A DNA stretch of 64,000 nucleotides, taken from assembly GCF_024713975.1 (NCBI RefSeq), contig NC_091100.1:18372001-18436000 (forward strand), in the 5' to 3' direction. Source of the stretch: Paralichthys olivaceus (lineage: Eukaryota > Chordata > Actinopteri > Pleuronectiformes > Paralichthyidae). A program made the position numbers and the translations under genes. Positions 28,869-42,300 of the stretch are shown piece after piece. A model generated the notes under the pieces. That model made no database searches. It saw only the letters and a program-made list of their open reading frames with translations, and was not told where the DNA came from. Position 1 is the stretch's first letter. The number at the start of each line of letters is the position of its first letter.

Positions 28869-31837
28869 TCACCTGCATTACTCCTCCAGTGTCCGTAGAA
28901 TACAAGAGGGATGAGTGCACAAACCAGGAGGGCCAGGCTCACCGAGATAATGATGACCACTGAGGTGTCTGCAAACAGCAGAGAGAGACATGCCTCAGGG
29001 CCTCCAAGCAAAATAACACAGTCTCTGATTTCTCATCTATTTTTTTCTTTGGGAAAGAGGAAAGAGCAACAGTTATTTTTGTAATACTCTCTGTGTTCGA
29101 ATGACATGTTGTAATAAACTTTGTAATGTAGCGATGTATATTTCTCAGGTTATGGGAAAAGGGTTGTAGTTTTAGGCCATACTTACAACTCCAAGTGTCT
29201 TGTGCTGTGGCAGAATGAAGCAAAACTCTACAGCCCAACTTCCACAGCCCAATCTAAACCTACGTAAATTGTCTGTACTGAATATGACAAGCCACATGTT
29301 GTTTCTGTTCTGTCAATAAAACATTTTTACAGATTGATATCCAATTCACAACAACCTTGTCTGGATGGTGGCGCTATGACAAACATTTTAAGTTAAATCA
29401 AAACATTTCCCTTTCTGCAGAAGAAAGTTTAGAAAAAGCCTCCTGATGTCAAACTCACACAGTTTCAGTGAAGATCAGATTTACCAGAATTAAAAGAAAT
29501 ATATTTTTGGGAGGAGAGGCTCAGTTAGAGAGGAGGGAGGGGCTACATTTTTGACCAAATTACTATAATAACATTACTTTGAAATATGTAAGATGTTCTT
29601 TTTTTTGTTGTTGTCTTGAAGCTTAGTGTAGGAGCGTATAGCTGCAGACGGTGACCTTTGAGTACCTGTGAGGTTGATGGTGGCTTGCTTGTTTGTCTTC
29701 TCTGTGGTGGGCAGCGTTAGCGCTGCGGGGGACGGCTCAGCTGTGGTTTGAAAGCTGCCATTGGGCAGAGATCCAGGAGATCCAGGAGGAACAGTGGAAG
29801 CTTTGAGAGAGAGTGGGGCAGAGGAAACTGTTTGTGTCTGTGTGAGAGCTCATGTGACATTGTGACTGCCTTATAAAGAGTGAAGAAGCGTCACAAGACA
29901 TATATTATGAGTAAATATAATTTCAAACTTTTCAAGCAAACAAGTAGATTGTCGGCTACAAGGACACCCTATTGGGCTCAGTGTGTTTAAAAGCTATCTT
30001 AAAAGTTTATTGTAAAAGTATGATCAAAAGATATTGATCATTGATAAGGATAGTTTACATGATAATTTTTTGTGGCTTTTTTAGCCTACATGACAGAAAG
30101 CCTAGTGTCTAGAAGATGAGGAGTTGCCATGGTTTAACAATCCTTCAGTTCAGAAAACATAACCTCCAACTGACACATTGACCTTCATTAATTTCTTCTG
30201 ATGAATGAAGGATTTGTTCCAGCATTTCCTCATAAATTCTCGGATGTTTTACACATCTATCAAACAGACTCACCATCTAGTACTATTAGATTGACCTCCT
30301 GGTACAACACCTCAAAGCTATTCTCCACTCCGCAGCGGTATCGGCCGGTGTCCGCCCTCTTTAGCTCCTTTATGGTCACATTGAAGACCCCATATCCGCT
30401 GTTAACCTCCATGCTGTATCTCCCCCGCCAGGTGACCGCCGACCTCTTGCCCTCCGACTGAATGAGACGGTTTTCCACGGAGCAGACTCCTCTGCAGAAG
30501 TACATGTTGTCAAGTTGGGAGACGCTGTCTCTGGTCCAGCCAACGGAGCAGTGGATGGATACCTCTGCTCCAGCATGGCCTCTTACCTCCAGCACTGCAG
30601 AGGTCTTCACCCATGCTACTGTAGAAGGGATGGGATGAAAACATTAAACACACTTCGCAATATACCACTGCTTCGAAGTTAATTGATTCACAGTGTCTGA
30701 GTGCCCACATTATCTACAGCTACAGCTACAGACCTACAGCTCACCATATATATTTATATATTTTATCATATTATATCTTTCTATAAAGACTGGAAACAAG
30801 TTAACTTAGCAGAATCTTTAAGATCACTGATGATTAATTAATCTTGCTTGTTTGATCCATAAAAAATAGCTAGCCCCTGTTATGTAAGTCTTTAAGCGAA
30901 GCCAAGCTATGCTAAGCTAACCAGCAACTGACTGTAGCTTCTTAATGAACAGACATCCAAGTGGTGTTGACCTTCTAATGTCACTGTCTGTGTGACATTT
31001 GCTTATATACCTATTTACACAGCACAGATATCATTCATTTGCAGTTATGCATCTGGTCACCTGATGAATTTTAGTCCAATACTTATTCTCTTTTAGCTCT
31101 ATCTTTGGTCATTACCACCTCAAGGGAAGAATATGGCTCCTTAGCTGCTAAAGTGAAGATTGAAGAACAGTGAGAGTGAACATTGAAGCTATTGGTCGGA
31201 CAGCAAAAAAAAAAAGAGCTTTATCTCAATCAAAACTTAAAATCAAGGAGGCTGCAGGAGATAAATCTGTAGGTCACCACAGCAGCTCCTCTATCATTAT
31301 TTTCACATTATCATTTGATTTTATAAAATATGAATAATAGTTGCTTTAAATGATGGATGGAACATGGGAAGTTCATTGCTTCACACAAAAATCTTTCATT
31401 GTTCATTTTATTTTACTTTGATTCCACTTTTGTTTTTACTCTTATTTCACATTATCTAATGTATCTGCAATGACCCATATGAATGTGAAAAAAAAAATGT
31501 CCCCATATTTTTTTTAATATATTAAGTTTTTGAGTCAATTCAGTATCAAACCATTATATCTTTTACCTTGTGTGTTATTTTTCTGTCAATAAAATGTTCA
31601 TAAATCAACTGCAGATTCTGTATGACTGCACAATTTCAGGAATTGTGTACGACAATCAGCACAATTTCAAAGCTTCTGTAGTGGATACATGAGACATTTT
31701 TTTTCTGAATATCATTGGTGCAATTTATCCAAAAAAATAAGTCAATGAGCATTGAGGGTTTTCTCTGTTTTCTATGGCGAGATGCATCAAAACTCACCTG
31801 AGAAGTAATAAAGCACAGCGACATGAAGAATCTTCAT
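28481..31837 (-). CDS. CD300/pIgR-like receptor R7, one Ig domain, tail with SQYAAV
   Basis: About 266 aa. Exons (minus): 31798-31837 (signal, MKILHVAVLYYFS), 30274-30618 (V-type Ig), 29666-29800 (Ser/Thr/Pro stalk), 28873-28968 (transmembrane, VVIIISVSLALLVCALIPLV), 28734-28768, 28481-28630 (tail, TGA). Phases are 1,1,1,1,0. The Ig has SIHCSVGW, NMYFCRGVC (extra cysteine pair) and DTGRYRCGV. The tail ends with SQYAAVYQALD, where SQYAAV fits the ITIM pattern. A possible 18-nt phase 1-1 microexon at 29187-29204 would add six stalk residues. A (GT)n run fills the intron just after the transmembrane exon. Its sequence is the most divergent of the cluster, and it lies outside the tandem duplication. 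Confidence 0.77.
28806..28866. repeat. (GT)n microsatellite in R7 intron
   Basis: About 60 bp of uninterrupted GT, beginning six bases downstream (in transcript terms) of the R7 transmembrane exon donor. It reads as CA on the transcribed strand. Confidence 0.92.
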
Positions 31838-33589
31838 TCTCTATCCAGGTTAAAAAATGAACGGAGTAAAATGTAAAATTCAGTCCAGCAGTATCAATAA
31901 ATTGCAGCAGCCCGCTTCAAATTTGTCATCTGATTCCGTGCCATAAAACACGAGCGTCTCGAAGATCTGGAGACGCTACAAAGATGTGGCTGTGCAGTAA
32001 ATAATTGCAGCCCCTCAGTCGTCCTCAGCTTGTGTGATCAGTAAAGGGGCATGATTCTGTTTTACCATGCCTGTTAAGCTACTAACAGAGGACATACAAT
32101 ATTGTGTAGTTCTCCGGCCTTCTCTCTCTCTCTCTTTATCCTCTCCTTCGCTCTGCTCTGAAGAACCAACTTTGGACTGTGATAGAGTATTACATTTTTG
32201 GTATTTATCTATATAGTTCAGGCTGTTGCAGCTCTCTGTGCCTCTGCTCATTTAGTACATGAGGCTGCAGGGCATCAGATTCAACAAACAGTCTGCTGAC
32301 TGTGTCATGGGTGTCAGAGGACAACCCGAGGGCTGTCCCATAAAGCAAGAAAACCAGTCCGACCACACTTCAGGAAATAACAGTTATTTCCAGAGACATT
32401 TATTTCATGGAACGGATTAAAGTTTGAGCTTAATATCCAATGAAATGTACTTCCTACTTTCATCCTTTAACACTGGTTATAGGCTTAAACATCACCTTAC
32501 CAGTCAGATATAAATTTCTCCTGTGGGACTGAAGTAAAGTCACTGTGGTGGGGAGTTCTTCACACTCTCCATTTGACTTGTTAAACAGGTTCCACTTCAA
32601 TGCAGCGTTCTAACAGATCTGTAGAGAGACCCTGGTATTTGAACCTTTTGTGGGGTTGTTTGCATAATATGAGTCGATTAGGTCACATGAGTCACAGTGT
32701 GAATGGGAGTTAAGATGCCTGGGGAAGGATCTCAAGACTGCCTGATAAATGTTGTAGACCACCTCCCATTCCAGTTTGATGTCATTTTGCTGATTTTGTG
32801 AAGGTAACAGCTCCAGCCATACATTGAACCTGACAGACATTGGCTTTGACCCCCTCATGCAACTCTCATAGAATAAAAATGCATTTACATTGCATATTAT
32901 ATTGGATTTACACTTGACCCATCGGCATAGTGGTGAGTAGATAATGAGTGAACTTTCATATTTAAATGAAAATTCTTGAACTATCCCTTCAAGAATGTGA
33001 TGTTAAGAATCTTAATCTGTTATTGAGCTAACCCCAAACCACAGTTAAAGTACTGTGCCCACATCAGCCCTCTTTTTTCTTTGACTCAGGTTGAAACAAG
33101 GTCACATTCAAAAGTGCTTTATTATCCTGTGGTGTGTGCCAGCATAGCCACACAAGCAAGGTATTGTTCTCGCCACAGTCTGTTTGTATGTGTGTGTGTA
33201 CAAAATAACTTAACAACACACTCTCCTATTCCCCCATGCAAAGATCTACTACATCATTTCGGCCGAGTCTCAGCTTCTTCCACATTCATTTCAGGTGTTT
33301 CTTCATCCTGATGCTGCTGCTGCAGTCACACTTTGCTCTTATGGAAGGAGGCGGAGTCTAATGTAACCTGCCTGCTCTGATTGGATCAGTGAACCAGTGG
33401 CCCTCTTGTGATACATTACTTTGAAACCTAGAATGTCACCAATATTGAACAAGGCCCAACAGTCCCATTAAATTCAATCAAGCTGCACCAAATTGTACAC
33501 ACCCATAGATAACAGTTCCCTAAATATGCCTGATTGTTTTACATAAAAAAACGTTTTTTTTGTTGAAAGAATTTTATGTCAATGAGTGA

Positions 33590-33775
33590 AAAAACACCCT
33601 CCTGGATCTACCCTCTAATTGTGAGCTGCACCAAAGTGCAACAGGTTCTTCCCTGACCTGTACCACCAGGTTTCATGAAAATCCATCAAGTAGTTTTTGT
33701 GTAACCATGCAAACAAACAAACCAACAAAAAACCAGAGAGGAGTGAAAACATAACCTCCTTGGCTGAGGTTAATA
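33590..33775 (-). repeat. dispersed teleost repeat, copy c (inverted)
   Basis: Complement of the family seen at 1258, 27085 and 45530. Markers are GTTCTTCCCTGACC, CCACCAGGTTTCATGAAAA, GTAACCATGCAAACAAAC and CATAACCTCCTTGGCTGAGG. Confidence 0.65.
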
Positions 33776-34360
33776 TAAAAAGAATGTGTAACATGTAACA
33801 CTGTGAATTGTAAACATGTAATGGAGAGGAAAGTACAGATGCTGATATATGTAGTAGTGAAAACTAGAAAGCACCCAAAAATAAAAAGCTGAAAAATGTA
33901 ACATAAATGTATTTGTTACATTCCACCACTTGGAACGCAAACTAAAACTTAAATACACTGAGAAATTATTCATGATTAAATGGAAATGATGTAATCATAA
34001 CAACACTATGAAGGCAGCATCTGCATTAACTTTTGCATCCAAGAGACAGAATGTAAACCAATCATTAACTAATCATCCATTATCATGACCTTACCCTTAG
34101 CATTGCATGATTGGGGTATATACGGTGTTGGACAGGGTGTTCATCAACACTATAATGCTTTTCATTTCAATCTAGAACACTTACATAACAAAATTTCATC
34201 ACTCCCTGCGTGAGCTACGTTGCTAGTTGATTTTAACAACGAGTTTCTCTGAGCACAAATATTCTTTCCAGAAATGTGCACTTCTGAAGTATGTAAGTAC
34301 ATCAAGTGAAAATCTTCATTGCAATTTCATACAAAAGAATAAAACTTCTCAGAGAGAATC

Positions 34361-34366
34361 TTTATT
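34361..34366 (-). terminator. putative dnajb1 poly(A) signal
   Basis: AATAAA on the minus strand about 320 nt past the dnajb1 stop. Other AT-rich hexamers occur nearby, so the site is a guess. Confidence 0.4.
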
Positions 34367-34686
34367 ACAAGAGTTCTCACATAATAAAGCATATATGTTA
34401 TATATTATAATACACTTATTTTTCATCAAAATATAATCTATTCATTAACCAAACACCAAACAATGCTGGTAATATTTACATTTTATCCTGTACAGCTGCA
34501 CTATTTCATGCTGAGCATCTTCCCACGAGGGGAAGAGTAACACAGTGCTGGACAGTGAACATACATCTCCCTCATGAGTCTGCCCTTTAACATCTGCTGT
34601 AAATTTTACCTAAATGATTCATAAAGATAATATAAAAATAGTTGGCAGCTTCGTGTAAGCAAGTCCTGAAGGTCTTTTTGTCTTGT

Positions 34687-36991
34687 TCAAGATCGTGGGA
34701 GGACCTGAGCGATGGTGTCCCGGGCACTCTGACTGAGCCTATCTGGGAACTTGACCTCGTACTCCACTATGAGGTCACCTCGACGACCGGGCCGTTTGGG
34801 ATAAGGCAGCCCTTCGCCGCTCACCCGCCGCCTCATCCCCGGCTGCACAATATCTGTCGTTGGCACGTTGACCGTCCTGTTGTCCAGTGTGGGTGCATTG
34901 ACTGTGCAGCCACACAAAGCCTGATGGGATGGAGGGGAAAATAAAAGGCGAAAAAATATTAATTAAGATCATAATTAGAACCTAACAAGGATTTTCACAG
35001 ATCATTTCCAGGTGAAAATTATAATTCTCAGGTTTACTCTTAAAGCAAAACTTTAATGAACAAAAAGGGATAAAGTTAAACATAATCTTAACTTACATCT
35101 CGGAGAGAGATCTTGGCTGTGTAAACGATGTCAGAGCCATCACGTTTAAACAGAGGATGTGGCTTGTCCTTCAACACAAAGACCACGTCAGCTGGAATGT
35201 TTCTGGGAGTCTCATCCCCCTCTTTAGGAAATGTGATTTTGGTGCCTTCTTTCCACCCCTTCTTTATCTGCACCTCCAGGATTTTATCTTCTGTCCTTAA
35301 TGTTCGCCCGTCTGGGTTCAGTCGTTTGCGAGAGATCTTCATTTTCTTTGTGCAACCTGACAGGACCTCCTCCAAGGTCACCCGCAGATTGTGAACCACA
35401 GGGGGGTCCTGCTGCTTCTTTACAACACTACTGTGACCACCCATTCCTCCCATACCCGAGCTGAAGGAGCGGGGGAACCCGCCCATTCCACTGCCACCCA
35501 TCCCAAAGCGAGCAAAAGGGTCGTCAGTGTCCATGTCTTCCTCCTTGCCCCCATTGCGGGCGCCGAAGAACTGTTCAAAGGGGTTACGCCCACCAAAGAA
35601 CTCTGCAAATATGGCATGAGGGTCGCCCTGGAAGGTGTAACTGAAGGCGCCAGGACCATCACCACCACCAGCTGAGGGGCCGCCGCCTTTCAGACCTGAG
35701 AGAGAGAAACAATCATTTAATGTAACAAAATGTGGTACGTTACTTTAGAATGTTGAAATAGACTGAGGAGTGTCGTCCATGAGGGAGACATCCATTTACT
35801 GTGCTCACATATCTTCATGCTGTTAAATTTATCATTTACTCATTTGTTGCTGATACACAGAGCAAATATATACATGCAGATGCCATTATAATTCAAAATT
35901 GATGTATCTTATATGTTAAATCTAACCACTTGAATTCCCAGCGTGTAAACATCACCACCATAACCACAGTGGCAAAAACTTACAAAACCTACTGATATGG
36001 CTGTTGAGCTGTGAGCTATCGGCCTCCTTATTTCACATTTAATGTGGTATGGATGTATTACAACACACTTTCCACACAGGGATAGAACATGAGAACAATG
36101 TGAACCTGTGCAATGTTTATACCAGAGCTGCTGCCATGGTAACACCTACAACACTGCACCCATTTCCATCCATGACTCAAGTATCATACAGCAGGGGGTC
36201 TATAACTAGGGTCAGCGGACCCCCGAGGGTCCTTGAGGAAAGCCAGGGGGTCCCAACCAAAAAGAGGAAGAAGATTAACCCATTGGTAAAGTACGAACAC
36301 AATGCATGACTATTGTGGCCCTGAATTTATACTTCCTGCAATGAAACGTCCAAAAGCAGAATTGCAGTGCATCGTGTGACATCTTCAAACAGTTAAATAT
36401 ATTAAGATGAGGATATTGAAGATAACAGGAGCTGGAATGGTGTTTTCCGCCCCACGTGTCAGGTCTCTGTGTATATGTACCACTGACTTTAGTGACGTCA
36501 CAGTAAAAGCCCCTGCTCTTGCTTCAGATCGTTTCTAACTTCATGTAGAAACAAGTTCAGTGAGATCCAACTTTCCTGTCTCAACAACAACACCCAGCCC
36601 GGACTGAAGGCCTGGGCTGGGGGGAGCAGGAGGGCGCCATGACAGCCAGGACAACACGACTGTCTCCTGGTGCTGGTCCCGCGTGTCACTGCTGTTGTTA
36701 TTGTTTCTGTCCGCTGTGGACATGTTGTTTAAGGTGTCACTGTAACGACCATGTTTAAGTGACTGGCTGATGAATCGTACCTTCTTCGCCGTAGCGATCG
36801 TAGATGTCCTTTTTGTTCGGGTCGCTCAAAACGTCGTAGGCTTCGGCGATTTCTTTGAATTTCTCCTCGGCTCCCGGTGACTTGTTCTTGTCGGGGTGAT
36901 ACTTCAGAGCCTGCTTACGATACGCTTTCTTGATGTCCTCCTCCGACGCTGCTTTGCTGATTCCCAAAATGTCGTAGTAGTCTTTGCCCAT
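34687..36991 (-). CDS. dnajb1: DnaJ homologue subfamily B member 1 (HSP40)
   Basis: Cytosolic/nuclear co-chaperone that stimulates HSP70 ATPase and delivers unfolded clients. Exons (minus): 36781-36991, 35097-35695, 34687-34920, giving 347 aa (human DNAJB1 is 340). The start is the ATG of [19 protein letters not shown]. The J domain holds the HPD tripeptide in YHPDKN at about residues 31-36. A Gly/Phe-rich linker with [18 protein letters not shown] follows, then the two beta-sandwich substrate domains ([38 protein letters not shown]) and the C-terminal dimerisation region ending VLPRS. The three-exon layout is as expected for DNAJB1. It is head-to-head with tecr. The upstream TATA box and heat-shock element indicate HSF1 control. 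Confidence 0.95.
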
Positions 36992-37096
36992 TGTGACCAA
37001 CGCGCTGCTTATTCAGTGCGACATGAAACGTTCACGGACCCTGTCGGTGGAGATCAGCTGTGTCTGATGTGTCTGCCCGTCGAGCCCGGGTCTCTT

Positions 37097-37103
37097 TTTT
37101 TAT
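37097..37103 (-). promoter_or_regulatory. dnajb1 TATA box
   Basis: TATAAAA on the minus strand about 106 nt upstream of the ATG, placed correctly between the heat-shock element and the 5'UTR. Confidence 0.7.
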
Positions 37104-37112
37104 AAGCCCGTA

Positions 37113-37130
37113 GAAACTTCCAGAGTTTTC
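37113..37130 (-). promoter_or_regulatory. heat-shock element upstream of dnajb1
   Basis: GAAACTTCCAGAGTTTTC on the plus strand is four alternating pentamer cores, GAA-nn-TTC-nn-GAG-nn-TTC. It is one base short of a perfect four-unit HSE and lies 10 bp upstream of the TATA box. HSF trimers bind such arrays, consistent with an inducible HSP40. Confidence 0.75.
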
Positions 37131-37199
37131 CATAACCGTCCCGATCTGTCTGAGCTGTGACGAATCAGCAGGGACCCACCCAGTAGACCTACGCTGCCT

Positions 37200-39100
37200 T
37201 CAGGCCCTGTTGGAAATAATCCTCACAGTGACTCGCCGTGTCCAACATGAATCCCTCACGACACAGTAACATGGATCCGTGGCTCGTCTGGCGGTAATAC
37301 TTTATTACTGATTGTGCTGCACGTAATTTTCTGTTTTAACCTCGACTCATTGCAACAAAAACAAATGTTGGACTTTCTTTGCAGTCAGCAAATTGCAATG
37401 CAACATACAACAAATAAATCAAGAAAAGTCGACATTGGCCTTGTGCTCAAAAACTTAAAGAGAAAAGAAAAGAAGAGATCTGATTAAACCCTGCACCACA
37501 CCACAGAGGACCTGTGGACAGACTGTTGGCAGCAGCTTGTGTTGTACTTGGGTGTGGCCCAGATTTGAGGCCACTAAATCCCCCTGCATACCCTTTGCTG
37601 TTGTGGTGCACAACATGGACATGTAAGGCAGAACCATGTGGCACGTCAAGGTCAGACAAAATAATCCTAAATCTGGCCACACTATACCCTTACTTGGATA
37701 CACACTTAAGTATAAACAGTGCACACCATTTGGATGTGTTTTCAAAGTCTGTTTGAGAGATTGTTGGGTAGAAATGATGGGCCACCTCTGAAAGATGGAG
37801 CATGCTGCCTGCTGGCATTTACACACAAAACAGGTTGATCAGTTATACTGTGTGGACTTATCCAATTTATATAGCCAGTCAGACAAGACCAAACATCACA
37901 ATTAAATATAAAATGAGAGACATAATACTGTAACACTGCTCTGTCCGACTTTAAATTTTGTTTTAAATAGTTTTCAAATACTACAGGGATAGTGTTCATT
38001 GATCAAGAGAGCCAGAGTTAGTTCAGCTCATTTTCATCTGTTGTCCATGTAGCAAGTTTTTACAAGACAACCTGAAAAATGATATGAAATGACCTTATGT
38101 AATTAAAAATTTTAAAATATGTATTTTTGTGTTGTTTAGATTAAGTACACGTTGGTTATGTCTTGACTAATGCAAGCAATTCAAAGCCTGGGAGTGGCTG
38201 TTTGAATCTGTACTGGGCAATTAACAAACTTTATTAGGGTAGAATGGCAATTACAAGGAAATAACAATAGAAAATAGACTATTTAAAGGTGGAATCATTA
38301 TTTTATATTATTTTGTTCCTACATCTAATTAATAATGAACTATTTGTATCGAAGCATGCACTTATATAAGTAACTGAAAATCTACTTCAGCTAGAAAGTC
38401 TCTTTATTTTATCTGGACTGTTCATTTACTATCTGTTCTTGTCCTTTTATTTGATTTGTTGTCCCTCTTATTGGGAAGCACTTTGTAAATGTGTTTTGAA
38501 AAGTGCTTTATACATTTTTATTTAGTTTGATTATGGGAGTAAATAGACAATTTTGACCTTTAGCAGCATAAAAGAGAGGCAGAGAAATAGGATCAAATAA
38601 GAATAGAAAACTTTATTTTGTTTGAGAATGAGGTAGACAAGTGATGAATGAATATTAAAATAAAGGCAATAGAATAAATTAAAAAAATAAAATGCTGTGT
38701 ATGTGCATTATTTACACCTTTCATTGTAGTGGTTTGTATATAAATGTTATAAAGTAAAGTGCAGTGGCACAGGATGATTGCATGAGTGAGTAGAAAGAAA
38801 ACATTTGTAAATAAATATAAGGACATATTGTGATGGGCAGATGACACAAATGTGCAGTTATTTTCTGTTAGAAATAGTGCAAATAGAATGAGTACAGTGA
38901 CATGAGAAATCAAATCCATGCAGTATTTTACTTCATGTAGATAATGTTCTCCATATGTAGCCTAGATAAGAAGCTGAGCTACAGAAGAATATTATTATTA
39001 TAATGATTGTATCTCTACAGTTAAAGGTAGAACTGGTCACAGATGAGCAGTTCGAGTTTGTCTTTGTCAGTCGGATCTGAAGTAAGCGCAAATAAATCCT
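37200..39100. other. intergenic, between dnajb1 and tecr (head-to-head)
   Basis: About 1.9 kb of AT-rich spacer between the two divergent promoters. A SINE-tail-like GCACTTTGTAAATGTGTTTT...AAGTGCTTTATAC stretch lies at about 38476-38520. Nothing coding is recognised. Confidence 0.5.
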
Positions 39101-39135
39101 ATGACGTCAGCATAACCGTGACCTCTCCGCTTCCT

Positions 39136-39267
39136 CCAATCCCATTGGCTACGGCGTCGAGAGTGGGGGCGTGCTCGTCTGATTCCCTCCTATTGTGATT
39201 GGCTGTGATACCGGTTCGTCACCCGCCTGGCGTGGCCTCAGCAGACGTATATTACGCCTGTGATTGG
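39136..39267 (+). promoter_or_regulatory. tecr ubiquitous promoter, cluster of CCAAT boxes
   Basis: CpG-rich sequence with a CCAAT at 39136 and inverted CCAATs (ATTGG) at 39144, 39198 and 39263, ending about 55 bp before the short coding exon at 39322. There is no TATA box. Multiple NF-Y-type sites are common in housekeeping promoters. Confidence 0.6.
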
Positions 39268-39321
39268 ACGTCGGCCTGTCACTCAGCGGAGTTAAGGAAG
39301 GGGCTGCGGAGCGCTGCCAAG

Positions 39322-42300
39322 ATGAAGCACTACGAGGTGAGTGGCGTCAATGAAACTCTAAACCGTCAATGGCGCGGCACACGGAGCCAGACTCTGACCA
39401 GTCTCCATTGTTCGGAGCGTGTGTGGTTCTTGTGTGAACACGAGCGGAGCAGTGGCAGAGCTGCGAGGCTGTAAACACGGACAGGAAGCAGCGCACGCTG
39501 CTGCACCACCGCCGGGTACGAGCTGCTGTCTGACACAGGCCTACTGAGGCCGCTCGTTCACGATAAAGCGCCGTAATGAGTTAACTCATGTCACGGTGAC
39601 AGCTAATGTGCACCCGCACGTATGAGGGATGAAGCCGCGTCGTGTATTTCTGAAGATGTCCACATGTCTCTGAGATAAATGGTCACCAGCATTACCGCCC
39701 CCTCTGGCTGGAATGAGCCACAGCGCTTCTTATCTTGTTATTACTCAATAATGCAGGTGAACAGTCAAGTGCGAAATCTCAGCCTGATAAAGCAGACCTC
39801 ATGGATGAGGTGATTTATTATTAGTATTAGTATTAATATTAATATCATCATAACGGTCGAATCCTACTGAGCATTGGGGCAATATTGAAAAAAATGGCTT
39901 TCGAGTGTAAAGTCGTAATATTACGAGAATCAAGTCATAATTGAGAAAAAAGTCATAATATCACAGGAATAAAGTTGTAATTTAATGAGATAAAATCGTA
40001 ATAATATTAATGATAACTTTATTTGTATAGCACTTATGAAAAAAAAGTTTACAAGTGCTTCACAAAATCCATGGCAAAAAATGAATGAACAAAGATAAAA
40101 GGTATTCAGTTCATTTTTAAGCTCCACACCATACGATATTATCGTCGAGCCATTAAGATATACAGAGAAACCCAACAGTTCCCACACTGAAGAGAGAAAA
40201 ACTCATTAACTGAACAAAACCTGTAGAACCAGACTCAGTGTGGGCGGCCATCTGCCTTGACCGCATAATGTTATGTTAATAAAGTTGTAATTTAACAAGG
40301 AAAAAGTCTTAATAATACAAGAATAGAGTTGTAATCTACTGAGAAAAAAGTCATATTTGGAGAGTGAAGTTGTAATTCAATGAGAATAAAGAACAAAAAC
40401 AGGAAATAAGCAGTGGGAGGAACCGATGCTCACCCTCACCCTGACCCTGGATCCAAAATCTTGATTACCTATTTCATCGTTTCTTGAGAAATCACTAATC
40501 ACCTTGAATATCACATAGATTGCAGTTGCTTTGGTACCAACCATCCACAAAAGAAGCAACTCTCTCCTAGTCTGTCAGTTCTTTCCTCAGAATTGACACA
40601 GTTTCTTTCACATCTGTCCAAAGCTCTGATATTTATGATACTGTGGTGCTGATGTGACAAAGGATTATGTACTTCGTTATTTGTGAAACCTATAGTAAAG
40701 TATAACTTGACAAGATGGTCCACGTTCCTCTTTTTTAAATTTTAAGTGACGAATGATCAAGCATTTCTTCTGATATTCCCCATCTACCATGACACAAAGC
40801 CTAAATTTATATTATTCTCATAATAGTACGACTTTACTCTCATATTCCCACATTTTTCTTGTAACATTACAACTTAATTCTCAAAATTTCCGATTTCTTC
40901 TCCTTTAAGTGGAACTAAAACTCTGTTGACAATCGAGGGATAAAAAGGAAAAAACTGTTGAATTTTCCCTGAAAAAACCCTGTTATCACTATGCTACTTA
41001 CCCATTGTACTACTGCTAGAACTGAAAGTGTGTCTACATGTGAACAAGTGGAATTTCTTGAGCAGATGAAACCCATCAGACAGGATCTGAAGCAGTCTGA
41101 CAGAAACTGAGAAAACCAGTGGCTGCTCTGGTTCCACTTCTTTCTGTCAAAAGTAACCTATGAGGGACAAAACAACATTGACAACAATGAGATACACTGA
41201 GTTCATTTTGTCATTGATTTAAAATCAACATTGATTAAACATATAATTTAATTTGGATAAGAAATATCTTTATTTCATAACAAAATAAAACAAATAACAC
41301 TACAAATCCTACTTGTTTTTCACACTCTATATTCCACTTATCATTCAGTCCTTGTACAGGTGTCAAACCTCAGGCCACTCCTGCGACCCTTAACCTCTGC
41401 TCGACTCACCTCTTCTATCCTCGTTTATCACTTCCTAAACTCTGTCACTCGTGGCTGACCTACCTGCATTTGAAAACTACTCACCTTGCACAATAAGCAA
41501 AATACAGAATCTGGCCATGGTACAAAGTTTTGCGGCTACAACACAGCTCGTTTAACAGGGTTACAAACTATGGTGTAACACCATGCAGCTGTGTGAGTGC
41601 AAAGGTTTTTCCCTACAGTCTATGGTTTTTACGCATGTGGCCTGAGAAACTGAATGATTATGAAAAGATTTTGTATTAGCTGTTCAACAGCATTGTAAGG
41701 AGGCAGAAATGTGAGGCCACTTCAAGTCAAAATATCTCAGCAACAACTCAAAAACCAAACTTTCTGGACATTATAAACTTGGTGAAAATGTGACACATTT
41801 TACAATTCAACTTATTCTGTCACAATTACTCATACTGCAGTTTTTTCTATTGAGAATATTTTTTCAATAAATGTGGCATTGGGAAAATGACATGACCACC
41901 AATTTTCTGTGACCTATAATAAGGGACATACAATTTCCTCATTGTGGGACTAATAAACAGACAGAGTCCAATCAAAAAAAATTGAGGTCATTTTTGTAAG
42001 CATTTGACGATTTTATCAAATCAATTCAAACTTAATAGCACATCAGTGGATTCCTTTCATGGTTTTGGCTTTTACTGTTTTCTTTCCTTTTACAGGGTAC
42101 AACACGTCAAGCTAAAGTTAAACGGAGATACAAGGTCAAACTGAAAGTACATGCTTAAATTATACCTTTTTAAGTTGCAATCTTCACGATGTCTTGCAAC
42201 AAAAATCAAATAGCAAGGTTTTTTCATTTGGTCACTGTACCAGTTTATTCTTCGTTTCATTGCATTTACACCAGATAGCACCAGAGAGCTGCATCGGCTC

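Larger units (their letters stand above)
31838..34686. other. intergenic, R7 to dnajb1, including dnajb1 3'UTR
   Basis: AT-rich. Contains a partial MITE relative at 32911-32990 (GGCATAGTGGTGAGTAGATA, as in the 27.96-kb element), a dispersed repeat copy at 33590-33775 and the dnajb1 3'UTR. No other gene is recognised. Confidence 0.55.
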
